This document shows positions 9,104 through 17,455 of a DNA stretch of 64,000 nucleotides, piece by piece. The notes below the pieces were generated by a model that saw nothing but the letters and a program-made list of their open reading frames with translations, ran no database searches and was not told the origin of the DNA. The stretch is from NCBI GenBank assembly GCA_900466745.1, contig UBNE01000015.1:1-64000 (forward strand). The letters run 5' to 3'. Each line of letters opens with the position of its first letter. Position 1 is the stretch's first letter. The position numbers and the translations under genes were made by a program. Source of the stretch: Hyphomicrobiales bacterium. Its GTDB lineage: Bacteria > Pseudomonadota > Alphaproteobacteria > Rhizobiales > Beijerinckiaceae.

Positions 9104-9343
9104 TAGGCAATCATCAAAATAAAACAAGAATAATCAATATGTTGTCGCAGTCTCGAGAAATCATTCGAAATGAAACGAAAGCGCTTTTCAGTACGCGCGA
9201 GCCAACTGCAGCCAAAATGGCACGAATTCCGCGAGCTTCAAGCGAATCAATATAGCCTCTCGCAACGCCGGGGACCGCCATCAATACAATCTCGGAGCAT
9301 TTTTTCCCCAAGCACTGGCCGCGCGCCAACGGCAGCCGGAAAT

Positions 9344-10291
9344 CTAATCTCTGCCTTCGGGTAATCGAGCTCCCATGAAGCGCTCGTAGGTGTCATCAAT
9401 TCCGACGTCGTCGGGTTCCCGGCGACCATGGAATCGGTCTGGCCCATCATTCGGGTAGATGAGCAACGTGACGGTCATCTCGTTCTTGGGTGAGTAGATC
9501 GTCATCTCGAAGACGTCCTCTTCCCCTTTCCACACGCCCTTTTTGTGCATAATCCCGGCTCTGGCTGCGGCGTCGTCAACTCGGAGTGCCGCAAGCGATT
9601 GGCTCGGCAATTCCACGGTTTGTTGCCGGGCGGCATAGTATATGCCTGACTTGAACAGGCGCTCGCTGGACCAGGTCCAGTCGATGAAGCCATCCCGGCT
9701 GACGACGATCATTGCCCGCTGGCTGGTAATACCGAGCCACTTCAGGATGGCCGCAGTGACTGACACTTCGTAGCGGTCCGAAAGATGACGGACCAAATCC
9801 ATGTCGAACTTCTGACCATCCGTCTGCTGTCGAAAATCATCCAGCGGCATCAGCAGGAACGACGCAAACGTGTTCGCCTGGGACTCGATCTGACCATGCT
9901 CCGAACGCCAGTCGCCCATATCGCGGCTGGAGCAGCGAATGCCGTCGGGGGATCTGTGCCGGTGAAGGAGATAATGGCCGAGCTCATGGGCCAGGGTGAA
10001 GTTGATCCGCCCCTTCGACGTGATGGCGCTGTTGTAGATGATGCCCCATTCACCGGTGCCTGAATCGATCGGCATGAGCATGCCTTCGAACTTGCGTGTG
10101 AGATCGATGCCGCCGACTTTGGTGATCGGGGCATCCGGGAAAACGTTTCGCGAATATTCAATCGCGATGTCGGCGACCTTTATCGGAAAGCGCGGCGAGC
10201 CGTGCGCGTCGTGAAACGCGCGAACCAGTTTCGACAGGTGGATCGCCCAGCCTTCCGGTGTCGTCGGCAGCTTCAATCTTTCTTTCTCCAC
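9344..10291 (-). CDS. ImmA/IrrE family metallopeptidase
   Basis: A 315-residue protein. The zinc-protease motif HELGHYLLHRH lies near residue 102-112 and is followed by a downstream glutamate in QIESQANTFASFLLMP, both typical of ImmA/IrrE (COG2856) peptidases. The start is a GTG at 10291, which overlaps the end of the XRE gene by 19 bases, so the pair is translationally linked. In ICEBs1 of Bacillus, ImmA cleaves the repressor ImmR to induce excision. Here the adjacent XRE gene is the obvious substrate candidate. The C-terminal 120 residues (after the peptidase core) are of no family I recognise and may sense the inducing signal. Confidence 0.88.
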   Translation of the reverse strand: MEKERLKLPTTPEGWAIHLSKLVRAFHDAHGSPRFPIKVADIAIEYSRNVFPDAPITKVGGIDLTRKFEGMLMPIDSGTGEWGIIYNSAITSKGRINFTLAHELGHYLLHRHRSPDGIRCSSRDMGDWRSEHGQIESQANTFASFLLMPLDDFRQQTDGQKFDMDLVRHLSDRYEVSVTAAILKWLGITSQRAMIVVSRDGFIDWTWSSERLFKSGIYYAARQQTVELPSQSLAALRVDDAAARAGIMHKKGVWKGEEDVFEMTIYSPKNEMTVTLLIYPNDGPDRFHGRREPDDVGIDDTYERFMGARLPEGRD

Positions 10292-10590
10292 ATGTCGACC
10301 ATCTGCTCGATCTTCTTTTTGTCGTCGGGATCCAGTTTATTGAATTTACGGAAGAACGCCTCCTTGACCACCTCTTCATCGGGCTCAGACGAATCATCCA
10401 GCAGGTAATCTGTGGTGACGGACAGGGCTTCAGCGATTTTCGTCAGCTTTTCTGCGGACGGCTTCCGGGTGTCCCGGTTCTCTAATTCCCACAGGTAGCT
10501 CTTGCTCGAGTCCGTGATCTCCGCGAGCTTGTCCAAGGAATATCCCTTTTCCTGCCGATGCTTACGAAGCTTCTCTCCCAGGGATGCCAT
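10273..10590 (-). CDS. XRE-family repressor (ImmR-like)
   Basis: A 105-residue protein with an N-terminal HTH_3 domain (residues 5-60: LRKHRQEKGYSLDKLAEIT...SYLWELENRDTRKPS) and a C-terminal helical tail rich in charged residues (LDPDDKKKIEQMVDMW), probably for oligomerisation. It is divergent from the DUF2188 operon and separated from it by 125 bases with two matching operators. It is most likely the lysogeny-type repressor of the element, inactivated by the ImmA-like protease encoded downstream. Assignment of the operators to this protein is an inference from position and symmetry. Confidence 0.88.
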   Translation of the reverse strand: MASLGEKLRKHRQEKGYSLDKLAEITDSSKSYLWELENRDTRKPSAEKLTKIAEALSVTTDYLLDDSSEPDEEVVKEAFFRKFNKLDPDDKKKIEQMVDMWRKKD

Positions 10591-10621
10591 CTAACTCACC
10601 TCATGCGTTTCGCATTTTTCT

Positions 10622-10689
10622 GTTCGGTGTATGGCGAACGGGAACGTACTTGACAAGAGATTAACGCGTGTGTTCGATATAGATCGAAC
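10622..10689. promoter_or_regulatory. Two 18-bp palindromic operators and early promoter
   Basis: Operator 1 (10622-10639) and operator 2 (10672-10689) both have the form GTTCG-N8-CGAAC and begin exactly 50 bases apart; operator 2 is symmetric over 7 bases on each side (GTTCGAT and ATCGAAC). A consensus -35 box TTGACA stands between them at 10650-10655, so operator 2 would cover the -10 region of the rightward promoter. The ribosome site AAGGAGA precedes the ATG at 10716. Binding by the XRE repressor is inferred. Confidence 0.65.
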
Positions 10690-10715
10690 GAAAGCGTACT
10701 CGTAAGGAGATTCCC

Positions 10716-10952
10716 ATGACCAAGCGCAATCCTGGAACACATCATGTCGTGCCCAACTCCAACGGCGGCTGGGACATTCGTCGCGGCGGTGCTGATCGCG
10801 CCAGCGCCCACTTCGACCGCAAGTCCGACGCGGTCGAGCGGGCGCGGGAAATCAGCAGCAATGCCCGCACCGAACTCAAGATCCACAACCAGGACGGCCG
10901 CATCGGGCAGTCCGATTCGCACGGGAACGACCCGCGCAACATCAAGGGCTAA
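10716..10952 (+). CDS. DUF2188 domain protein
   Basis: A 78-residue protein with the DUF2188 pattern: HHVVPNSNGGWDIRRGG near the N-terminus, a helix with SDAVERAREISSNARTEL, and a late KIHNQDGRI strand. The family is small, widespread in bacteria and of unknown function. It is the first gene of the rightward early operon under the two operators, with a good AAGGAGA ribosome site. The next gene starts 12 bases after its stop. Confidence 0.85.
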   Translation: MTKRNPGTHHVVPNSNGGWDIRRGGADRASAHFDRKSDAVERAREISSNARTELKIHNQDGRIGQSDSHGNDPRNIKG

Positions 10953-10964
10953 GGAGGTCCGATT

Positions 10965-12152
10965 ATGGCGTCAGTGACGAGCTTCATCCGCAACATGCCT
11001 GCCTCGTCGCTGCAGGCCTATTTCGACCACACCGGCATCGCATTGCCGACGACATTCGACTGGACTGCACCCGAGCCGGAGGTCGTTCGGGTCGCGCTTC
11101 GCGCTGTCGATGAGATGGATGAGGAAGCGAAGGCCCGCGTCCTGAACGACGCCGAGCGGGTCAGCGGGCTCGCAGACGATGCCGGCCAGACCGCGCTATA
11201 CAGCGTGATCGATGATCGAGCGCTCCTCGACGTTCTCGCGAATGGCCATGCTCGTTCACTCTGGCTGTTTCTGAATCACCCCGTCCTGTTCCGTCACGCT
11301 GAGGAAGTCCGGTTCACGGACGAGAAGCGGCGTGGCCGGAGCTGGGATGGCTTTATCATCGAGGCCGGGGGGACGGTTCGTCGCGATCAGGTTTCCATTG
11401 AGACTTTCAAGGCGTCGCTCCGCACCCGCTTTGCGTCTGCGAACGTCCATATCGACATTTTTGAGCGTGTGCGACCCACATTCGAGGGAGAAGACTGCGA
11501 CCTCGTGCAGATCACCGTCTATCGGGAAGGCCTGCCGGACGATCAGCTTGCCTTCGATGACGGCGGCATCCTTATCCGGCGCGCCTATCGTCCCGTGTTC
11601 GAGGCTGCAATGACCTATGAACCGGCGACCGGAGTCATCGAGGTCGTCGCAAGCGATCGTGAGAGCCGCGCTGAAATGGCGCTGTTCCTGGCGCGCGATC
11701 TCATCGGCGTCGATTTCCAGAACGAGAAGGTCCCGGTTCGTCGCTACGATCTCGACGTGCTGCTGTCGCCCTTCGATTTTCCGACCGACCTTGATGATGG
11801 CATTGAACGGGTCGACGTCCGCCTGTTGCGGCTGATGCCGCTCGACGCTGTCGGTGAGCGCGTCACGCTGGAGTGCATGGCCAAAGCGGGCCGCACGATC
11901 TGGAGCATGGCGGAGGAGCGGCTCGGGCCGGGCAATCCGATCGACGGCGGGTGGGTTGCCACACAGGCCAAGCTGACCATCAAGTTCCATCCGAAAGGCG
12001 AGGCGAAACGCGGCCGGACTCTCCCTTTGACGATCACCATGCCGCACGGCTGCAATCTCAAGGACCAGACCGAGGAAGAGCAACTGATCGGTGAAAAGTA
12101 TCTCCGCCGTTGGGGAATCCTCGCTGATGACGCGATCGCCCCGAAGTTCTGA
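10965..12152 (+). CDS. Unrecognised 395-residue protein in the repressor-controlled operon
   Basis: Start ATG at 10965 has a perfect AAGGAGG ribosome site. The protein is acidic, without signal peptide or membrane segments. Residues 1-130 are helical and the rest alternates beta strands and helices (for example ITVYREGLPDDQLAFDDGG around 190, LTIKFHPKG near 345). I see no nucleotide-binding, nuclease or HTH motif. It is followed by an overlapping gene (26 bases), so the two products probably act together. Position directly after the ImmR/ImmA-like switch suggests a function needed on induction or in immunity, but nothing in the sequence proves this. Confidence 0.75.
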   Translation: MASVTSFIRNMPASSLQAYFDHTGIALPTTFDWTAPEPEVVRVALRAVDEMDEEAKARVLNDAERVSGLADDAGQTALYSVIDDRALLDVLANGHARSLWLFLNHPVLFRHAEEVRFTDEKRRGRSWDGFIIEAGGTVRRDQVSIETFKASLRTRFASANVHIDIFERVRPTFEGEDCDLVQITVYREGLPDDQLAFDDGGILIRRAYRPVFEAAMTYEPATGVIEVVASDRESRAEMALFLARDLIGVDFQNEKVPVRRYDLDVLLSPFDFPTDLDDGIERVDVRLLRLMPLDAVGERVTLECMAKAGRTIWSMAEERLGPGNPIDGGWVATQAKLTIKFHPKGEAKRGRTLPLTITMPHGCNLKDQTEEEQLIGEKYLRRWGILADDAIAPKF

Positions 12153-13074
12153 TCACGAGGCGCTGGCCCTGGTCTGCGCGATCGCTCAGACCCGTGACGC
12201 GCGCATCACCGCTGCTGCCCTGTCGAATCATTATCCGGCAGTCGGAGCGCAGCTTCAGGCGCTCGGTGTGCTGACCCCGGTGGGAGACGAGGCCGCGGTG
12301 ACGTCCATGGCTGACCATGACGACTCGCCGATTTCGCTCGTGCGATCACCTGACGGTCGGTCGTTCGGTTATTTCAGTCCGCAGGCAGGCTGGGTGACGG
12401 CGGCGCCGGGCGAACAGACTGTCTTCGCTCTAGACTTCGAATCTCTTCTGCCGAAGCTGCTGGAAGGGCTCGATTGCGCTCTCGCCTTGCGTCCTGTGTC
12501 TCTGGTGCCCGGATTGATCTGGGAGGTCGGCGCCGCGCGTCTGCCGGGGCGCGCAGCTCGCGTGCCCGTTTGGGTCGGACGTCGGCTGTCGGAGCCGACG
12601 GCCTGGGCTTCTTTTCTTGAACAGACCAGGCAGCGACCGGCTCCCGGCGTGCGACTCGTATTGTCGCTAACGCCCGAAGCGAAGTTGCCCAAAGATTATG
12701 TGAGTGGGCACGAGATCGTCGCTGTGCAATCGATCATCGACGCAAACCAACGGATGCGTATCGATCCTCAGATCCTCGCAGCTCGCCTGTCGCACCGGCG
12801 CGATGACGGCCAACCCGTATCGATGACTGCCGATGGCGGCTCGATGATCGTCAGGGGCAAGACCTACATATTCACTGGCACGAAGCAGCGCGCAATCGTT
12901 CGACACCTCTTCGAGGCGTGGCAGCGAGGCGAGCCCGAATGTCTGACCGCTGCCGTCCTGGCGGGCGCGGACTCCGGCGATCAGGTTCGAACGCTCGGAA
13001 AGGCGTTCAAGGGGCGCACTGATTGGCGCGAATTCATCAAGGAAGAGCGCGGGCGCTGCTGGATCGATCTTTGA
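12127..13074 (+). CDS. Unrecognised 315-residue protein, partner of the preceding gene
   Basis: The frame is open from 12091, but ATG at 12127 (MTRSPRSSDHEALAL) is the more natural start and overlaps the preceding gene by 26 bases. The N-terminal part is an alpha-beta domain (ALVCAIAQTRDARITAAAL...). The last 70 residues (KTYIFTGTKQRAIVRHLFEAW...LGKAFKGRTDWREFI) read like a winged-helix or HTH module with a terminal beta hairpin, so DNA binding is possible. No catalytic motif is visible. It closes the three-gene operon; a terminator follows 20 bases after the stop. Confidence 0.72.
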   Translation: MTRSPRSSDHEALALVCAIAQTRDARITAAALSNHYPAVGAQLQALGVLTPVGDEAAVTSMADHDDSPISLVRSPDGRSFGYFSPQAGWVTAAPGEQTVFALDFESLLPKLLEGLDCALALRPVSLVPGLIWEVGAARLPGRAARVPVWVGRRLSEPTAWASFLEQTRQRPAPGVRLVLSLTPEAKLPKDYVSGHEIVAVQSIIDANQRMRIDPQILAARLSHRRDDGQPVSMTADGGSMIVRGKTYIFTGTKQRAIVRHLFEAWQRGEPECLTAAVLAGADSGDQVRTLGKAFKGRTDWREFIKEERGRCWIDL

Positions 13075-13095
13075 TGCCCGCCTGATCCTCGTTCA

Positions 13096-13118
13096 AACCG
13101 CCTTCGGGCGGTTTTTTC
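13096..13118 (+). terminator. Rho-independent terminator after the early operon
   Basis: The stem CCGCC/GGCGG with a TTCG tetraloop, preceded by AAA and followed by six T residues, is a textbook intrinsic terminator. It separates the repressor-controlled operon from the replication genes. The rest of the gap up to 13236 is C-rich and shows only the GAAGGAG ribosome site of the next gene. Confidence 0.9.
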
Positions 13119-13236
13119 ATTTCAGCCCGCGGAGCTGCGATTCCTCCACCGGCTCCTTCCTTTCTCCTCCCCGGCTCCTCCCCACGCCCGCGCCATCCTC
13201 TCCGCAGGTTTTCGACTGAAACCGAAGGAGACGCAG

Positions 13237-13464
13237 ATGTCGGTCAGGCATTTGAACCAGATCGAGCTTGCCGCTCGCTGGAACATCAGCCACCGCACCC
13301 TCGAACGGTGGCGGTGGTCGGGGGAAGGACCCCGCTACATCAAGATCGGCGGCCGGGTCGTCTATCGGCTCGAAGACGTCGAGGAATACGAGAAGGAACA
13401 GATCCGCGCGAGCACGGCCAACAGGCCGGCCCCGAAAATGGCGGCGGGGGCGCGCTGGCCATGA
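13237..13464 (+). CDS. Excisionase-like helix-turn-helix protein
   Basis: A 75-residue protein with a MerR/HTH_17 type winged helix: NQIELAARWNISHRTLERWRWSGEGP, then YIKIGGRVVYRLEDVEEYE. This is the pattern of AlpA/Xis excisionases and small phage regulators. It opens the replication module with a GAAGGAG ribosome site, and its stop overlaps the next start by four bases. It could serve as recombination directionality factor or as an early regulator; the sequence does not decide between these. Confidence 0.8.
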   Translation: MSVRHLNQIELAARWNISHRTLERWRWSGEGPRYIKIGGRVVYRLEDVEEYEKEQIRASTANRPAPKMAAGARWP

Positions 13465-13931
13465 TCGCCAACCGCATCACCCTCGACGCGATCCGCGCCA
13501 TGCCGATCGGCGAGATCGCCGCTTTGCCGGCCGATGCCCTGGCCGCTCTCCAGGAGGATGCGGACGCCGCCCTGAAGAGCGCGAAGACGCTGAAGGACTG
13601 GCTCGACGGCGCCATCGCCTTGAAGTTCGGCGAGCGTGCTCGCGAGACGCGCGCCACGCTCGGCAAGGACACAGGGACGGTTCGCTTCAGCGACGGCGCG
13701 GTCACCATCGTGGCCGACCTGCCCAAGAAGGTCGAATGGGATCAGGGCAGGCTCGCCGCCCTCGTCGAGACGATCCGCGCCTCCGGAGAGGACCCCACCC
13801 AATACATCGAGATCAGCTTTTCCGTTTCCGAGCGCGCCTACGGCGTCTGGCCGGACGCGATCCGTCGCGCCTTCGAGCCGGCTCGAACGCTCAAGACCGG
13901 CAAACCGACCTTCCGACTTCTCCGCGACTGA
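13461..13931 (+). CDS. Conserved phage protein of unknown function (156 residues)
   Basis: ATG at 13461 overlaps the preceding stop (ATGA). The protein starts with a helical region rich in alanine (LAALQEDADAALKSAKTLKDWLDGAI), followed by a beta-rich part (GTVRFSDGAVTIVADLPKKVEWD) and a C-terminal segment with YGVWPDAIRRAFEPAR. I do not recognise a named family. Its place before the Sak4-like ATPase suggests a small role in phage recombination or replication. Confidence 0.7.
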   Translation: MIANRITLDAIRAMPIGEIAALPADALAALQEDADAALKSAKTLKDWLDGAIALKFGERARETRATLGKDTGTVRFSDGAVTIVADLPKKVEWDQGRLAALVETIRASGEDPTQYIEISFSVSERAYGVWPDAIRRAFEPARTLKTGKPTFRLLRD

Positions 13932-13943
13932 AAGGACCAATCG

Positions 13944-14267
13944 ATGTTTTCGTTCGGCAAGACCAAGCCCGAAGAATCTCTGTCCGCGCTCGAAACGCTG
14001 CGCGAGGCGCATTGCGGACTCGCCACGCTCCCCGATGCCATCCGTGTCCCGGCGGTGCCGGGCCAGGATGCGATCGACGCCAAGCCGATCACCGAGGCGA
14101 CCCTCGACGACATCGCTTTCGCCCTGCGTGGGCTGGAGGCTGCGTCCAACGCGCTCATCGATCAGATGTACGCGCTGCGCAAGCTCAGCCAGATCGCGCG
14201 GGATGCCGGCGGTCTCGGGGCAGATCGCGCCGTCGATGTCGCGACCCGTGCGACGAAGGAGCGCTGA
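13944..14267 (+). CDS. Small helical phage protein of unknown function
   Basis: A 107-residue mostly helical protein (ALETLREAHCGLATLPDA..., LDDIAFALRGLEAASNALIDQMYALRKLSQIAR). There is a GAAAGGA ribosome site, and the next gene starts two bases after its stop. Frame and codon use match the neighbours. No family is recognised; the helix pattern fits an oligomeric accessory protein. Confidence 0.65.
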   Translation: MFSFGKTKPEESLSALETLREAHCGLATLPDAIRVPAVPGQDAIDAKPITEATLDDIAFALRGLEAASNALIDQMYALRKLSQIARDAGGLGADRAVDVATRATKER

Positions 14268-14269
14268 TC

Positions 14270-15145
14270 ATGGCGCTCCCCATCATCACCGCGGATCAGC
14301 GGCTCGCCGAGGCGCGTGGCGTCAAGGGCTGCATTTTCGGCAAGTCCGGCATCGGCAAGACCTCGCTGCTCTGGAGCCTCGATCCGCAGACGACGCTCTT
14401 CATCGACCTCGAGGCGGGCGATCTCGCCATCGAAGGCTGGACTGGCGATGCGCTCCGGCCGCGCACCTGGGCTGAATGCCGCGATCTCGCCGTGTTCATC
14501 GGCGGGCCGAACCCGGCATTGCGCGCGGACCAAGCCTATGGCGAGGCGCATTTCGCTGCTGTGGCTGAACGCTTCGGCCCGCCGAGCGCCCTCGATCGCT
14601 ACGAGACGATCTTCGTCGACTCGATCACAGTCGCCGGCCGGCTCTGCTTCCAGTGGTGTCGCGGCCAGCCCGAGGCCATTTCGGAGAAGACCGGCAAGCC
14701 CGACGTGCGCGGCGCCTACGGCCTGCATGGCCGCGAGATGATCGCTTGGCTCACCCAGCTTCAGCACGCCAGGGCAAAGAATGTCTGGTTCGTCGGGATC
14801 CTCGACGAACGTCTCGACGACTTCAACCGTCGCGTCTTCTCGCCCCAGATCGATGGCTCGAAGACCGGCCTCGAACTGCCCGGCATCGTCGACGAGGTCC
14901 TGACGATGGCGGAGGTGAAGGCTGAAGACGGCACCAACCGGCGCGCCTTCATCTGCCAGACGCTGAACCCGTTCGGCTTCCCGGCAAAGGACCGTAGCGG
15001 CCGGCTCGACATGATCGAGGAACCGCATCTCGGCCGCCTGATGGCGAAAATCCGCGGGCCCGCGCGCCAGCCCCTCGACTTCTCCGGCCGCCTGCCGGGC
15101 CACCCCCATCCCGACACCTCTTCGAACGATCCGACCAAGGAGTGA
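14270..15145 (+). CDS. Sak4-like phage ATPase (RecA-like single-strand annealing protein)
   Basis: A 291-residue RecA-fold ATPase. Walker A FGKSGIGKTSLL spans residues 23-34. An acidic strand FIDLEAGDLAIEGW follows at about 44-57, and a Walker B-like strand ETIFVDSITVAGR at about 110-122. This arrangement is typical of the phage nucleotide-binding proteins (PF13479) to which Sak4 recombinases belong. The next gene resembles the single-strand-binding partner usually found with Sak4. The pair would drive annealing-type recombination during phage replication. The C-terminus is proline- and serine-rich and probably disordered. Confidence 0.78.
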   Translation: MALPIITADQRLAEARGVKGCIFGKSGIGKTSLLWSLDPQTTLFIDLEAGDLAIEGWTGDALRPRTWAECRDLAVFIGGPNPALRADQAYGEAHFAAVAERFGPPSALDRYETIFVDSITVAGRLCFQWCRGQPEAISEKTGKPDVRGAYGLHGREMIAWLTQLQHARAKNVWFVGILDERLDDFNRRVFSPQIDGSKTGLELPGIVDEVLTMAEVKAEDGTNRRAFICQTLNPFGFPAKDRSGRLDMIEEPHLGRLMAKIRGPARQPLDFSGRLPGHPHPDTSSNDPTKE

Positions 15146-15151
15146 TCCGCC

Positions 15152-15748
15152 ATGTCCAACTGGAGCGACTTCAACGACGCCAAGACGCCGACGAACGTCA
15201 TCCCGAAAGGCGCCATCGCCAAGGTGCGCCTCTCGATCCGCCCCGGCGGTTATGACGATCCCGGCCAGGGCTGGACCGGCGGATATGCGACGCGCGGTTC
15301 GACCGGCGCTGTCTATCTCAATGCCGAGTTCACGGTCCTCGAAGGCCCCTATGCGCGGCGCAAGATCTTCTCGCTGATCGGTCTCCACAGCCCGAAGGGT
15401 CCCGACTGGGGCAATATGGGCCGGGCGCTGGTCCGCGCAATCCTCAATTCCGCGCGCGGCATCTCCGACAAGGATGTCTCGCCGCAGGCACAGGCTGCCC
15501 GGCGCATCCGCGGCTTCGCCGATCTCGATGGCATCGAGTTCGTCGCCAAGATCGACATCGGCACCGACACCAACGGCGATCCAAAGAACGAAATCCGCAC
15601 CGCCGTCACGCCCGACCACAAGGAATATGCCTCGGCGATGGGGCCGGTGATCCAGTCCTTCGGCTTCCAGGGCTCGGCTAGCGCGCAGGCGGCGGCTCAG
15701 CCTTCTGCAGCTCCGGCCGCCGGCATGCGTCCCTCTTGGGCACAGTGA
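15152..15748 (+). CDS. Probable ssDNA-binding partner of the Sak4-like ATPase
   Basis: A 198-residue protein. Residues 1-150 are beta-rich (AKVRLSIRPGGYDDPGQGWTGGY, VYLNAEFTVLEGPYARRKIFSLIGL, IEFVAKIDIGTDTNGDPKNEIRTAV), like an OB-type or DUF669-type binding domain. The tail is alanine/proline-rich and ends in a short conserved-looking MRPSWAQ. Such a layout (core, flexible linker, short C-terminal peptide) resembles phage SSBs. It follows the ATPase by six bases with an AAGGAG site. The ssDNA-binding role is inferred from architecture and context; no family match is certain. Confidence 0.6.
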   Translation: MSNWSDFNDAKTPTNVIPKGAIAKVRLSIRPGGYDDPGQGWTGGYATRGSTGAVYLNAEFTVLEGPYARRKIFSLIGLHSPKGPDWGNMGRALVRAILNSARGISDKDVSPQAQAARRIRGFADLDGIEFVAKIDIGTDTNGDPKNEIRTAVTPDHKEYASAMGPVIQSFGFQGSASAQAAAQPSAAPAAGMRPSWAQ

Positions 15749-15757
15749 GGCGATGCC

Positions 15758-17440
15758 ATGCTGCTTCGCCCCCGCCAGAAACTCTTCGTGGACCGCAGCG
15801 TCTCGGCGCTCCGATCCCACGGCAATACAATCGGCGTGGCGCCCACGGGCGCCGGCAAGACGATCATGCTCTCCGGCGTCGCCGGCGAGATCCTGAAGGA
15901 CAGTGACGCCAAGGCCTGCGTGCTCGCCCATCGCGACGAGCTGACCGCGCAGAACCGCGCCAAGTTCGCCCGCGTCAATCCGGAGCTTTCGACCTCGGTG
16001 GTCGACGCGAAGGAAAAGTCCTGGACCGGGCGGGCGACCTTCGCCATGGCGCCGACGCTCGCGCGGGAAACCAATCTCGGCCAGATCCCGGCGCTCGACC
16101 TCCTCGTCATCGATGAGGCGCATCATGCCGCAGCCGACAGCTATCGTCGCATCATCGACCGGGTCCGCGAGCGCAATCCCAACGCTATGGTCTACGGCGT
16201 CACCGCGACGCCGAACCGGGGCGATCGCAAGGGGCTGCGCCCGGTCTTCTCGAACGTCGCCGACCAGATTCGCATCGGCGAGCTGATCGCCTCCGGACAC
16301 CTCGTGCCGCCGCGGACCTTCGTGATCGACGTCGGCGTGCAGTCCGACCTCGGCAAGGTGCGCAAGACCGCCGACGACTTCGACATGACCGAAGTCGCCA
16401 AGGTCATGAACCGCACGCCGGTGACCGAGGCGGTGATCCAGCACTGGCGCGACAGGGCCGGCGACCGGCAGACGGTGGTCTTCTGCGCCGATGTCGCCCA
16501 TGCGACCGCGGTGGCGCAGGCCTTCCGCCAGGCCGACGTGCCGACGGTGCTCGTGACCGGCGAGATGCCGGATGCCGAACGCAGGGCCGCGCTCGCCGAT
16601 TTCGCGGACAGCCGGGCGCGGGTCGTCGTCAACGTGGCCGTGCTCACCGAGGGCTGGGACCACCCGCCGACCTCCTGCGTCGTGCTGCTGCGCCCCAGTT
16701 CCTATCGCTCGACCATGGTCCAGATGGTCGGCCGGGGTCTCAGGACAGTGAACCCGCAAGAGTATCCGGACATCCTCAAGACCGATTGCATCGTGCTGGA
16801 TTTCGGGACCTCGACGCTCTTGCACGGCTCGCTGGAGCAGGACGTCGATCTCGACGGGCGCGAGCTGTCCGGTGACGCGCCCACGAAGACCTGCCGGTCG
16901 TGCGATGCGATCATTCCCCTCTCGTCGCGGGAATGCCCGCTCTGCGGTCACGCTTTCGCCTGTGACGACGGGGGCGATGAGCCGCAGCCGCTCGGCGATT
17001 TCGTGATGAGCGAGATCGACCTTCTCAAGCGGTCGAGCTTCAAGTGGTGCGATCTCTTCAGCGATGACGCTGCCCTGGTCGCCACCGGCTTCACCGCCTG
17101 GGCGGGCGTCTTCTTCCTCAACGGGCGCTGGTATGCGGTTGGCGGTCGGCAAGGACAGCCGACCACGCTCGTCGGCGCGGGCGAGCGCATGGTGTGCCTC
17201 GCGGCGGCCGATGACTGGCTCAACGAGCACGAGAGCGACGAGAGCGCGCACAAGACCCGCCGCTGGCTCTCGCAACCGCCTACCGACAGGCAGCTCGCGC
17301 TTCTGCCGGCGGAGTATCGGCAGGATTTCGGGCTCACCCGCTACCAGGCCTCGGCGCTGATCGCCTTCCAGTTCAACAAGGCTGCAATCCGCAGGCTCGT
17401 GTTCGGCGCCGACCGCAACGCTCTGGCGAGGGCCGCGTGA
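15758..17440 (+). CDS. DEAD/DEAH-box SF2 helicase with zinc ribbon
   Basis: A 560-residue superfamily 2 helicase. Q-like and Walker A motifs are at residues 20-35 (APTGAGKT), the DEAH box near 118 (VIDEAHHAA), motif III-like VTATPNR near 148, and motifs V-VI in the second domain (VLTEGWDHP, QMVGRGLRT near 325). A treble-clef zinc ribbon with CRSC and CPLC follows at about residues 378-396. The C-terminal 150 residues are specific to phage helicases of this sort. It probably unwinds or remodels DNA in the phage replication/recombination module. Confidence 0.88.
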   Translation: MLLRPRQKLFVDRSVSALRSHGNTIGVAPTGAGKTIMLSGVAGEILKDSDAKACVLAHRDELTAQNRAKFARVNPELSTSVVDAKEKSWTGRATFAMAPTLARETNLGQIPALDLLVIDEAHHAAADSYRRIIDRVRERNPNAMVYGVTATPNRGDRKGLRPVFSNVADQIRIGELIASGHLVPPRTFVIDVGVQSDLGKVRKTADDFDMTEVAKVMNRTPVTEAVIQHWRDRAGDRQTVVFCADVAHATAVAQAFRQADVPTVLVTGEMPDAERRAALADFADSRARVVVNVAVLTEGWDHPPTSCVVLLRPSSYRSTMVQMVGRGLRTVNPQEYPDILKTDCIVLDFGTSTLLHGSLEQDVDLDGRELSGDAPTKTCRSCDAIIPLSSRECPLCGHAFACDDGGDEPQPLGDFVMSEIDLLKRSSFKWCDLFSDDAALVATGFTAWAGVFFLNGRWYAVGGRQGQPTTLVGAGERMVCLAAADDWLNEHESDESAHKTRRWLSQPPTDRQLALLPAEYRQDFGLTRYQASALIAFQFNKAAIRRLVFGADRNALARAA

Positions 17441-17455
17441 TGGCGGACCAGCTCC

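Noticed and set aside
9114..9329. A 71-codon minus-strand frame in the gap between the recombinase operon and the immA-like gene
   Set aside because: No ribosome site, mixed composition and no family pattern; the gap is better explained as promoter region.
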